Source: CAZLYK01 sp964563495 (GTDB lineage: Bacteria > Acidobacteriota > Blastocatellia > RBC074). From it: 8,374 bases of DNA. The notes beneath the pieces were generated by a model that saw only the letters and a program-made list of their open reading frames with translations, had not been told where the DNA came from and did not search any database. Every line of letters starts with the position of its first letter. Positions within the stretch are counted from its first letter, which is position 1. Positions 1 to 6,486 of this stretch are shown here, piece after piece. The stretch covers positions 1-8,374 of the forward strand of contig CAZLYK010000192.1 in the NCBI GenBank assembly GCA_964563495.1. The letters are read 5' to 3'. The position numbers were made by a program, and so were the translations under genes.

Positions 1-2
1 CC

Positions 3-299
3 AAGGTTGGGTTAGCCAGATGGCTGGGCTATCTGATCATTGTGCTCAGCGAGATCGGCTTTCTCTCGCTGCTTAACCTTAGATCTGCCAGGGACCTGGG
101 TATTCTGCTCAAGCTTCATCGCGTTGACTATATTAGAAGAGCTGATGGCACTGAAGGATTGAGCGGGGCGCCTGAAAACACCAAAGCCGTCGAACGGCAA
201 GCTGCCCAGACGCGCCGCCAATATCACCGATACCGCATGATTTCATACGCTGTGCTGATGGCTGTTCTGGCAGGTTACACGATTTATCTATTTACTTGA
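3..299 (+). CDS. C-terminal part of a membrane protein (5' truncated by the window edge)
   Basis: The reading frame is open from the first complete codon at position 3 to a TGA at 297-299, so the gene starts outside the window. A GTG at 42 could be read as a start, but it falls inside a hydrophobic segment and has no ribosome binding site. Two hydrophobic stretches are visible: one near the edge (around WLGYLIIVLSEIGFLSLL) and one at the extreme C-terminus (around MISYAVLMAVLAGYTIYLF). Between them lies a basic, polar loop of about 55 residues rich in R, K, Q and E. This pattern fits an integral inner-membrane protein whose last helix ends at the C-terminus. I do not recognise the family and assign no function. 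It converges on the minus-strand gene ending at 325, with 25 bp between the stops and no clear terminator hairpin. Confidence 0.7.
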   Translation, partial: KVGLARWLGYLIIVLSEIGFLSLLNLRSARDLGILLKLHRVDYIRRADGTEGLSGAPENTKAVERQAAQTRRQYHRYRMISYAVLMAVLAGYTIYLFT

Positions 300-324
300 A
301 TTACTCCTTCTACTCGGTTCTATT

Positions 325-1290
325 TCAGGGTCGCGGGCGTTGCGTCTTGGGCTTGCTCGTCTCTTCCTTCTTGGTCTCTTCTTTTTTGGTCTCGGGCGGC
401 TTTCCTGCGGCGCTGCCGGTCTTGCCTTTCTCTCCGGGTTTGGATGACTCGTCGATGACCTCATCGACGCCGGTGATCTTGACGTCCGACTGGAACTGGC
501 GATAGTTCTTGTACTTGATCACCATCCGCACGTGGACACGGAACCGCTCGAATTCCAATGTGTCGTCACCGTAGGTGTATGTCGGGAACCAGTACCGGCC
601 GTCGATATTCTCGCGATAGGTCTCGAACTTGGGGAACCGCTGCTCGAACTCCGGGACGACTTTGCCCGCCGTCTTGACGATCTGCAGATCCTGGTCATCG
701 ACCCAGATGCGTCCCTGGAAATACTTACCCTCGGCCTTTTGATCTTTCAGCCGCTTCAGCTCGCGCTGGTTGGACATGACCTTAGGGACGACGTCGAAGA
801 CGTAAGCGTCCAACTCGTCGATCTTCTCTTTGCCGACGTAATAGACGTTGTAATTGGCCAAATCTTCCGAGGTCAGCGCGAATGGTTGCAGATTGATAAA
901 AGCGTTCTTGTCCTCCTGGGTCATGCGCAGACCTGCCTGGTCGAGTGTTGACGGAGGAGCTTTGATGATCCGCTCGATCCGGTTGCCGGCATCGGTAAAG
1001 ACGAATTCCGAGACTTGAAAGTATTCGCCGGATACGACATTGGCCGGCCCCAGCACCTGCAGCCGCGATTCCTGCTGATAAGAATAGTCCTTCCAGACCT
1101 CGCGCAACTCGCTCTCCTTGGTCGTGAAACGACGGATGATCTCGTCCGGGCCGAACTGCCTCGCGGAATTCTGACCGGAGGTCGCCAGACCGATCTCGGT
1201 CGGCGCCGGCTTATTTTGGGCTGATGCGGGCCACAACCCAGTGAATATGGCGACAATCGCCGCCAACGCTGTCAACAATCTCTTCTCCAT
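325..1290 (-). CDS. Secreted LolA/LolB-like (outer-membrane lipoprotein-sorting-like) protein of Acidobacteria
   Basis: The product is 321 residues. I start at the ATG whose complement is 1288-1290, because a strong Shine-Dalgarno (GGAGGAG, complement near 1299-1305) lies 8 bases upstream and a signal peptide follows at once. The longer open frame to 1401 has neither. Residues 1-24 form a Sec signal peptide: basic MEKR, hydrophobic core, AxA-type end before Q25. There is no lipobox cysteine, so it is probably a soluble periplasmic protein. The mature part is beta-rich, with GRIWVDDQDL at about 193-202 and GRYWFPTY at about 231-238. This resembles the half-barrel fold of lipoprotein-sorting proteins, in which strands carry repeated D/E-x-W/Y motifs. 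I recall close relatives as common uncharacterised proteins in Acidobacteria. The last 45 or so residues are a charged, lysine/proline-rich tail with a KKEET duplication. The exact ligand is unknown; a role in lipid or lipoprotein transport is only inferred from the fold. Confidence 0.8.
   Translation of the reverse strand: MEKRLLTALAAIVAIFTGLWPASAQNKPAPTEIGLATSGQNSARQFGPDEIIRRFTTKESELREVWKDYSYQQESRLQVLGPANVVSGEYFQVSEFVFTDAGNRIERIIKAPPSTLDQAGLRMTQEDKNAFINLQPFALTSEDLANYNVYYVGKEKIDELDAYVFDVVPKVMSNQRELKRLKDQKAEGKYFQGRIWVDDQDLQIVKTAGKVVPEFEQRFPKFETYRENIDGRYWFPTYTYGDDTLEFERFRVHVRMVIKYKNYRQFQSDVKITGVDEVIDESSKPGEKGKTGSAAGKPPETKKEETKKEETSKPKTQRPRP
361..390 (-). repeat. 15-bp tandem duplication encoding KKEET twice
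   Basis: Two adjacent 15-base units (361-375 and 376-390) match at 13 of 15 positions. On the minus strand they encode the repeated TKKEE/KKEET pentapeptide in the disordered tail of the secreted protein. It is a minor coding repeat, probably a slippage product that changes tail length without affecting the folded domain. Confidence 0.7.
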
Positions 1291-1298
1291 AGCGTTTA

Positions 1299-1314
1299 CT
1301 CCTCCCCTCAGGGG
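1299..1314 (-). promoter_or_regulatory. Strong Shine-Dalgarno overlapped by a small G/C palindrome
   Basis: The complement of 1299-1307 reads GGGGAGGAG, a near-ideal ribosome binding site 8 bases before the ATG at 1290, and it fixes the start of the secreted-protein gene. The palindrome CCCCTCAGGGG at 1304-1314 shares its G-run with this site, so a short stem could partly mask ribosome binding. The stem is only about 5 bp, so a regulatory role is speculative; the binding site itself is clear. Confidence 0.55.
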
Positions 1315-1341
1315 TCTATTTTTGCCGCGCTTGAGATGTCC

Positions 1342-1371
1342 AGTATAGCCGAGAGTGTTGCTTTTTAGTAA
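1342..1371 (-). promoter_or_regulatory. Possible sigma70-type promoter for the secreted-protein gene
   Basis: On the minus strand a good -10 candidate TATACT (complement of 1342-1347) lies about 50 bases upstream of the start codon. An 18-base spacer separates it from a poor -35 candidate TTACTA (complement of 1366-1371). The -10 is convincing by eye and the -35 matches the consensus at only half its positions, so this is a weak call. Confidence 0.25.
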
Positions 1372-1435
1372 TCCCCCGGTCCCCTGTCTGTTTGCCGCCA
1401 ATAACTGAGGAAATGCTCATCGTCACAGAAAAATG

Positions 1436-1464
1436 TTGATAAAAATCTAAGAAATGCCTATTGT
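1436..1464 (+). promoter_or_regulatory. Possible sigma70-type promoter for the STAND NTPase operon
   Basis: TTGATA at 1436-1441 and TATTGT at 1459-1464 are separated by exactly 17 bases in a locally A/T-rich stretch, about 37 bases before the likely start codon at 1501. The match is partial in both boxes. It is the best placed candidate in the divergent intergenic region (1291-1500), which otherwise shows no recognisable operator or RNA element. Confidence 0.3.
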
Positions 1465-1484
1465 CATTAATCATCAGCTTTCAT

Positions 1485-1491
1485 GGGAGGG
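1485..1491 (+). promoter_or_regulatory. Ribosome binding site that selects the start at 1501
   Basis: GGGAGGG lies 9 bases before the ATG at 1501. The upstream in-frame ATG at 1483 overlaps this purine run and has no Shine-Dalgarno of its own, which favours 1501 as the true start. Confidence 0.6.
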
Positions 1492-1500
1492 TGTGATTAT

Positions 1501-4500
1501 ATGGCGCAAGCTAATAAAACCTTCCGCATCTTCGTCAGCTCGACCTTCAACGATCTGAAGGCAGAGCGCAATACGCTACAGAAACAAGTCTTCCCCAGAC
1601 TTAGGGATCTGTGTCTGCGTCACGGCTGCCGGTTTCAGGCGATTGACCTGCGCTGGGGAGTAAGTGAGGAAGCCGCGCTTGACCAGCAGACGATGAAGAT
1701 CTGCCTGGAGGAGATCAACCGCTCCCAACAGACATCGCCGCGACCGAACTTTATCATCTTGCTCGGCAACCGTTACGGATGGCGCCCTCTGCCCGCGGAG
1801 ATCCCAACCGGAGAGTTCGAGAAGATCGAGAGGTTGGCGGCGGATGATTCGGAGAGAGAGTTGCTCAGACGCTGGTATCATCGTGATGACAATGCCATTC
1901 CTGCCATTTACTGTCTTCGCGCCAGAGAAGTTCATTTCGAGGATAGCCAATCTGAGGAAGAGCAGATGTCGACCCGCAGGACGGAAGCGGAAGAATGGGC
2001 GGGAATCGAAAAGAAGCTGCGCCGGGTAGTCTGCTCGGGGGTCGAGCAACTTTCACTCTCTCACGAAGAGAGAATGATATTCGAGGCTTCGGCGACCGAG
2101 CAGGAGATCGAGAACGGGGCTTTGAAGGTTGTCGATGCTCAGGATCACGTCTTTGGTTTCTTCAGAGAATTGGACCAGTTGCCGCCTGTAGAAAGCGGAA
2201 GTGAGTTTATCGATCTGGATGATCACGAGGCATCGCAGGCTCGGCTAGACAACTTGAAGGACAGGCTGCGAAGCCACGTTCCCGGGAATATTCGCACCTA
2301 CCCGGTGAGGATTGAAGGTCGTGGGATCAGTGCGGATCACCTGCCGCAGCTCTGCGAGGATGTTTACGCGGCGCTTTCACGGGTGATCCTGGCCGAAATC
2401 GACAAGTTGGTTCGGATAGATCCGCTCGATAAAGAGGTGGCGGAGCATGAAAACTTCGGTCGCGATCGTGCAAGAGTATTTATCGGCCGCGCCGAATACC
2501 TGGAGAAGCTCAACCGGTATCTGAGGGATCAAGATCCACATCCGATGGCGATCATTGGCCGAGCCGGTTCCGGAAAATCGGCTTTGCTGGCCAAAGCGAT
2601 TGCGGAATACGGGATGCAGAATACGGATCATGTGATTGTGTCCAGATTCATCGGAGCGACGCCCGATTCAACCGATGGCGGATCGCTCTTGCGCAGTCTC
2701 TGCGAGGAGATCAAGCGTCGTTTCGGTGATGATCAGGTTCCGGTTCCGACCGAATATCAGAAACTGGTTGAAGACTTCCCCAGACGGCTGGGTTTGGCAA
2801 CCGCCGCCAAACCGCTGATTATCTTCCTCGATGCGCTGGATCAACTTTCCGACAAAGATCAGGCAGGCAATCTGATCTGGTTCCCTTCAACACTGCCCCA
2901 ACACGTCAGACTGGTTGTTTCAGCGCTCTCCCCCAGCGAATCTCTGATCCACCTGAACAGAAAGCTACGAGCCGAAGATCTGGTTGAATTACAACCGATG
3001 ACGGATCGGGAAGGCGACCTGCTGCTGGATCTTTGGCTGAAAGAGGCGGGGCGCGACCTGCAGCCGCTCCAGCGAGCAGAGGTGCTCGACCGGTTTAAAG
3101 CAAACGGGCTGCCGCTCTGGCTTAAGCTGGCCTTCGAGGAGGCTCGCAAATGGAGATCATATAGTCCGCCCAGGAATCTGGAGGGTGATATCCCCGGTCT
3201 GGTGCGCGGGTTGCTCAGGAGGCTTTCATCGATTCACGGTGAGGTCCTGGTCAGACAAAGTCTGGGATATTTGTCCGCGGCGAGAAATGGACTGAGCGAG
3301 GATGAACTCCTCGATATCCTCTCCGCTGATGAAGAAGTCATGCAGTTTTTCCTCTCTCGCGCCCACGACAAACCGCCAGAGAGAAAGCTGCCGGTGGTTG
3401 TCTGGGCGCGGCTCTTCTCCGACCTGGAGGCCTATCTGGCTGAACGCAGCGCCGACGGCGCCAATTTGATGTCCTTCTATCACCGGCAATTTGGCGAAGT
3501 CGTATCCGAGGATTATACAGCCGGTGCGCGCGGGGTCGAGCTTCACCGCCAGCTCGCGCAGTATTTCGGCTCACAGCCTCTCCAGACTGAAAAGGAAGGG
3601 AAGCAGATCGGTAATTTACGCAAACTTGCGGAATTGCCCTACCAGCAGACCCATGGACAGCTTTGGACCAAACTGGCCGCGACTCTGTGCAGCCTCAAAT
3701 TTTTGCAAACCAAAGTTGGTGAGGAGCTGGTCTATGACGTGATCAATGACTATGAAATTGCCCTCACTCCGAAGCCATCGATCGATCGATTTGAAGAATT
3801 ACCCTCGGATGTCGGTGATCTGCTTGGAGAGTTTGCGGCGGCGTTCAACCAGGAGTTTCATGCCTTCAAGGATTACCGGGAGACCGCCGCACAACAGTTG
3901 TTCAATAACCTTTTTGCCAAGAACGGGTATCAGGGGGCTCAGGGCACCTTCCTTGCGGCATTTTCATCCCAGTCGGATTATCCGGGGCGACTGCCCTGGT
4001 TGCAACGACTGAATGTGGCTCCGCAGACCAGCACATCTCGTGAACTGATCCGTACTCTGGACGCGCACGACGGCCCGGTCACCGCGTTGGTCGTCTCGCC
4101 GGGTGGGGAATGGATCGCATCCGGAGGCGCCGATGGTCGATTGAAAATCTGGCGTGAGCGGAACGGCGAGCTCTTATCCAGCCTGTTCGCCCATGAGGGC
4201 GGCATTTTCGCGCTCGCGTGGTTGGTCAGATCTCCAGGTCAGGACCTGGTGGTCACGGCCGGCCGCGATCAATACCTGCGGATCTGGGATTGGAGATCTG
4301 AGCGGGAACTCAAGAATTGGCGCCCGCAGGGTGGACAAATCCGCGCCCTCGCATCACTCAATCCGCAGGCGATCGGGAGTGAATCGGACTTTGTCTCGTC
4401 CGGCGATGACAAGGTTATCAGGGGATGGAATTCCGAGACCGGTCGAGAGGTCTGGTCCTTGCGTGGGCATCTGGACAGGGTCTTCTGTGTGAGTGCAGCG

Positions 4501-6060
4501 GCGGGAGGAGCGACCCTCGTCTCGGGTGGAGAAGACAGAACCGTCCGTTTATGGGGGGACCAATTTCGCCGGGAGTTGCGCACTTTTCGCAGCTCTCGGG
4601 ATCGCGTCAGGTGTGTCGCTCTGGAACCGGAGGCCGCCTGGGCCGTTTCAGGCGGAGATGACCAGATGCTGCGGATCCTGCAGCTACGATCCGGCAGTGA
4701 ATTGGTCGCTCAAGGGCACAGGGGGCGAATTAACTGTCTGGGAATTGGCCGTAGATCAGGCTCGACCAATCAACCCGAGGTCGATGGCCGGCCGGCCTCA
4801 GCTTCATACTTTATTGCTTCCGGCAGTGATGATGACACGGTCAGGATCTGGGATTCCCGGACGGGTGAGGAACTGGCGCTGCTTCGTGGACATAACGGCC
4901 CGGTCGAAGCCCTGTCTGTCGACCCGGTGGGCGAATGGGTCGCCTCCGGCGGTGAAGACGGCACGCTCAGGTTCTGGAAGGTCAACCCGGGGAACCGTGA
5001 GATCACCCACCGGCAGACCGGCCTTGAACACAACGCCCGAATCAACAGTCTGATATCCGTACCCGGACGTGAGATCATCGCCTCCGGCAGTGACGATGCC
5101 ACTATCAAATTATGGTATCAAGCCAATGGCGATCACTCCCTCACGCTCCGTGGACACTTGGGCCCGGTCAATTGCCTGATTGCTTACGATGACAGCCGTC
5201 TGGTTTCGGGAAGTAATGATTGGACTGTCAGGGTCTGGAATATCCGGAATGGCGAACCGATCAACACGCTCGGACGCCCATATCATAGCGAACCGGCAGG
5301 CGTCTTGAGCGCGATCACCTCGACATCGGCCAGGCGGAGCGGACATCAAAACGCCGTCACCTCGCTTGCCCGGTTTGGGGACCATCTGCTGCTTTCCGGC
5401 AGTCAGGATTGCAGTGTCAGGTTATGGGATATCGGCTCAAGCGATGAGCTGCGCCAGTATAACGGCGCGCGCGGACCCATCGAGCGACTTCTGGTTTGTC
5501 AAGAGACAGGTCTGGTCATGGCCCTCGGCTCAGGGCGGGAGATCCCGGTCTGGAATGTCGATCAGAGTGAGCCGGTGCGATGGCTGGCCGGACACACCAG
5601 CCGGATCACCGCTGCAGAAGTGGTGCGCTCCCAACTTCTCGTCACTGCCAGCCTCGATCGATCAGTCCGAGTTTGGAATCCAATCTCCGGCCTACAGATG
5701 CGCGCTCTGACCGGTCACAGCCAGGCAGTCACCTGCCTGGCGGCTGACGCCGGCGGTCGATTTATCGCCTCGGGCGGGCGGGATAACCAGATCTGTCTTT
5801 GGGAAATCGACGGGAATGATCAGCCTCGGATTTTTACCGGGCATACCGATTGCGTGCAGGGAATTATCCTTGATTCCGTTGCCGGTCGAATGTGGTCTTA
5901 TGCAGATGATCAATGGCTGATCCGATGGGACATCGAAAACGGAAAAGTGATATCACGGGCGCATCTGGACGCACAGATCACTTCCATGCTGCAGATCTCC
6001 GATCAGGAGATCTTTCTCGGGACGAAGCGCGGTGGCCTGGCCTTACTGCGCCCGGCCTAA
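1501..6060 (+). CDS. DUF4062 - STAND (NACHT/NB-ARC-like) NTPase - WD40 repeat protein
   Basis: A 1519-residue multidomain signal NTPase. Residues 8 to about 105 are a DUF4062 domain: RIFVSSTFNDLKAERN near the start, then an IDLRWGVSEE motif and an ILLGNRYGWRP motif, as in TEP1, NWD1 and NPHP3. The next 220 residues carry family-typical motifs (TEQEIENGAL, HVFGFFREL). The STAND NTPase starts near 326 with FIGR; Walker A is GRAGSGKS at 353-360, Walker B is LIIFLDALDQL at 439-449, and a GLPL motif sits at 536-539. A winged-helix/helical part follows, with GLSEDELLDIL and SFYHRQF motifs. From about 847 to the end there are some 14 WD40 blades. No signal peptide or membrane segment is seen, so it is probably cytoplasmic. 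By family analogy, WD40 senses, the NTPase switches or oligomerises, and DUF4062 (described as TIR-like) may be the output. It heads a probable operon; the frame is intact with no frameshift. Domain calls are firm; a defence or signalling role is inferred. Confidence 0.93.
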   Translation: MAQANKTFRIFVSSTFNDLKAERNTLQKQVFPRLRDLCLRHGCRFQAIDLRWGVSEEAALDQQTMKICLEEINRSQQTSPRPNFIILLGNRYGWRPLPAEIPTGEFEKIERLAADDSERELLRRWYHRDDNAIPAIYCLRAREVHFEDSQSEEEQMSTRRTEAEEWAGIEKKLRRVVCSGVEQLSLSHEERMIFEASATEQEIENGALKVVDAQDHVFGFFRELDQLPPVESGSEFIDLDDHEASQARLDNLKDRLRSHVPGNIRTYPVRIEGRGISADHLPQLCEDVYAALSRVILAEIDKLVRIDPLDKEVAEHENFGRDRARVFIGRAEYLEKLNRYLRDQDPHPMAIIGRAGSGKSALLAKAIAEYGMQNTDHVIVSRFIGATPDSTDGGSLLRSLCEEIKRRFGDDQVPVPTEYQKLVEDFPRRLGLATAAKPLIIFLDALDQLSDKDQAGNLIWFPSTLPQHVRLVVSALSPSESLIHLNRKLRAEDLVELQPMTDREGDLLLDLWLKEAGRDLQPLQRAEVLDRFKANGLPLWLKLAFEEARKWRSYSPPRNLEGDIPGLVRGLLRRLSSIHGEVLVRQSLGYLSAARNGLSEDELLDILSADEEVMQFFLSRAHDKPPERKLPVVVWARLFSDLEAYLAERSADGANLMSFYHRQFGEVVSEDYTAGARGVELHRQLAQYFGSQPLQTEKEGKQIGNLRKLAELPYQQTHGQLWTKLAATLCSLKFLQTKVGEELVYDVINDYEIALTPKPSIDRFEELPSDVGDLLGEFAAAFNQEFHAFKDYRETAAQQLFNNLFAKNGYQGAQGTFLAAFSSQSDYPGRLPWLQRLNVAPQTSTSRELIRTLDAHDGPVTALVVSPGGEWIASGGADGRLKIWRERNGELLSSLFAHEGGIFALAWLVRSPGQDLVVTAGRDQYLRIWDWRSERELKNWRPQGGQIRALASLNPQAIGSESDFVSSGDDKVIRGWNSETGREVWSLRGHLDRVFCVSAAAGGATLVSGGEDRTVRLWGDQFRRELRTFRSSRDRVRCVALEPEAAWAVSGGDDQMLRILQLRSGSELVAQGHRGRINCLGIGRRSGSTNQPEVDGRPASASYFIASGSDDDTVRIWDSRTGEELALLRGHNGPVEALSVDPVGEWVASGGEDGTLRFWKVNPGNREITHRQTGLEHNARINSLISVPGREIIASGSDDATIKLWYQANGDHSLTLRGHLGPVNCLIAYDDSRLVSGSNDWTVRVWNIRNGEPINTLGRPYHSEPAGVLSAITSTSARRSGHQNAVTSLARFGDHLLLSGSQDCSVRLWDIGSSDELRQYNGARGPIERLLVCQETGLVMALGSGREIPVWNVDQSEPVRWLAGHTSRITAAEVVRSQLLVTASLDRSVRVWNPISGLQMRALTGHSQAVTCLAADAGGRFIASGGRDNQICLWEIDGNDQPRIFTGHTDCVQGIILDSVAGRMWSYADDQWLIRWDIENGKVISRAHLDAQITSMLQISDQEIFLGTKRGGLALLRPA
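4039..6057 (+). other. WD40 repeat array, about 14 blades (two seven-bladed propellers)
   Basis: This is the C-terminal sensor half of the STAND protein. I count 14 units ending in W-D-like strands (KIW, RIW, RGW, RLW, RIL, RIW, RFW, KLW, RVW, RLW, PVW, RVW, CLW, IRW) plus a partial fifteenth at the end that could close a ring. Most keep the GH...V and SGG/SGS-D-D-x-x-V-R-x-W signatures. Blades 3, 5, 11 and 14 have degenerate signatures: 3, 5 and 11 lack the GH dipeptide and 14 lacks the SGG/SGS turn. Blades 6 and 10 contain longer loops (about 4750-4806 and 5270-5340). Fourteen units fit two stacked seven-bladed propellers, the usual arrangement in Apaf-1-like sensors. Confidence 0.85.
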
Positions 6061-6104
6061 TCATGATTGACTTTTGTGCTTGGACTTAGAAAGGAGACAT
6101 TGAA

Positions 6105-6362
6105 ATGGGAATCTTTAGCAAACTTTTTGGAGGAAGCAGCACTCGTTGCAGTGAATGCGGCAGCAGCTTTGAGCCAAACCCGATGATGATGACGATTATC
6201 ACCGCCACCATCGATAACTGGTCTCTTCAAGGCGTCGGCGGATATTGCCCGAGGTGTAACAAATATGTCTGTTGGAAGCACCTCGAGTTCAAGGAAGAAG
6301 GCAGCATGACATATGTCACTGCCCATAAGGCCTGTGGGACGGCTATCCGGCCGAGCGCTTGA
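6105..6362 (+). CDS. Small AN1-like zinc-binding protein (first paralogue)
   Basis: An 85-residue protein. The ATG at 6105 follows a GGAG ribosome binding site by 8 bases. Potential zinc ligands are C15, C18, C48, C51, C56, H59, H74 and C77, giving C-x2-C-x29-C-x2-C-x4-C-x2-H-x14-H-x2-C. The second half (C-x2-C-x4-C-x2-H ... H-x-C type) resembles the AN1 zinc finger, whose eight ligands bind two zinc ions in a cross-braced fold. The gap between the first two cysteine pairs is much longer here than in classical AN1, so I call it AN1-like only. It begins 45 bp after the STAND gene on the same strand, so co-transcription is likely. The core G-x-CPRCNKYVCWKH recurs as QCPRCFRFICSNH in the gene at 8026. 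It could bind protein, nucleic acid or lipid; the sequence does not decide. No signal peptide or membrane segment is seen. Confidence 0.75.
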   Translation: MGIFSKLFGGSSTRCSECGSSFEPNPMMMTIITATIDNWSLQGVGGYCPRCNKYVCWKHLEFKEEGSMTYVTAHKACGTAIRPSA

Positions 6363-6383
6363 TTTAATCGAGGACGTGCAAAA

Positions 6384-6467
6384 ATAGACAGGATTGACGG
6401 GATTTGTCCGGGATTTACCGGGTATAGTCTGGTTCCATCCTGCAAAAATCTTGTCTATTCTGTCTAT
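6384..6467. repeat. Imperfect inverted repeat (31-bp arms) in the intergenic gap
   Basis: The arms are 6384-6414 and 6437-6467, with a 22-base loop. They match at 24 of 31 positions, and four of the seven mismatches would be G-U pairs in RNA. The left arm is built from degenerate units of about 9 bases of the 'acaggatt / gacgggatt' type. This looks like the palindromic intergenic repeats scattered in many environmental genomes. No T-run follows, so it is not a standard intrinsic terminator. It lies wholly between the stop at 6362 and the start at 6487 and would form a long hairpin in an operon transcript, where it could cause processing or partial attenuation. Confidence 0.8.
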
Positions 6468-6474
6468 TCATGAA

Positions 6475-6479
6475 GAGGG
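6475..6479 (+). promoter_or_regulatory. Ribosome binding site that selects the start at 6487
   Basis: GAGGG sits 7 bases before the ATG at 6487. The open frame extends upstream to a TTG at 6394, but that extension reads through the inverted repeat and has no Shine-Dalgarno, so the start at 6487 is preferred. Confidence 0.6.
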
Positions 6480-6486
6480 TAATAAG

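Noticed and set aside
532..951. Plus-strand open frame of 139 codons
   Set aside because: It is the antisense shadow of the secreted-protein gene; its leucine/aspartate-rich composition is typical of such shadows and no ribosome binding site is present.
1291..1401. Upstream extension of the secreted-protein gene by 37 codons
   Set aside because: It lacks a ribosome binding site and would bury the signal peptide; the ATG at 1290 has both an excellent Shine-Dalgarno and the signal peptide directly after it.
1483..1500. ATG at 1483 as start of the STAND gene
   Set aside because: It overlaps the GGGAGGG that serves the ATG at 1501 and has no Shine-Dalgarno of its own; the six extra residues (MGGCDY) add no family motif. 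It is not excluded.
1830..2475. A possible novel domain between DUF4062 and the NTPase
   Set aside because: Motifs such as TEQEIENGAL and HVFGFFREL, as I recall them, are part of the normal DUF4062-NTPase linker in the TEP1/NPHP3/NWD-type family, so nothing new needs to be invoked.
4493..5053. 186-codon plus-strand frame inside the WD40 region
   Set aside because: It is an out-of-frame reading of the WD40 repeats; the main frame is continuous and carries the blade motifs throughout.
6384..6467. Intrinsic terminator
   Set aside because: The stem is long and imperfect and is not followed by a run of T.
6394..6486. TTG start giving 31 extra residues on the 509-residue protein
   Set aside because: The extension is a translation of the inverted repeat (ILSILSIHE-type residues) and has no ribosome binding site.
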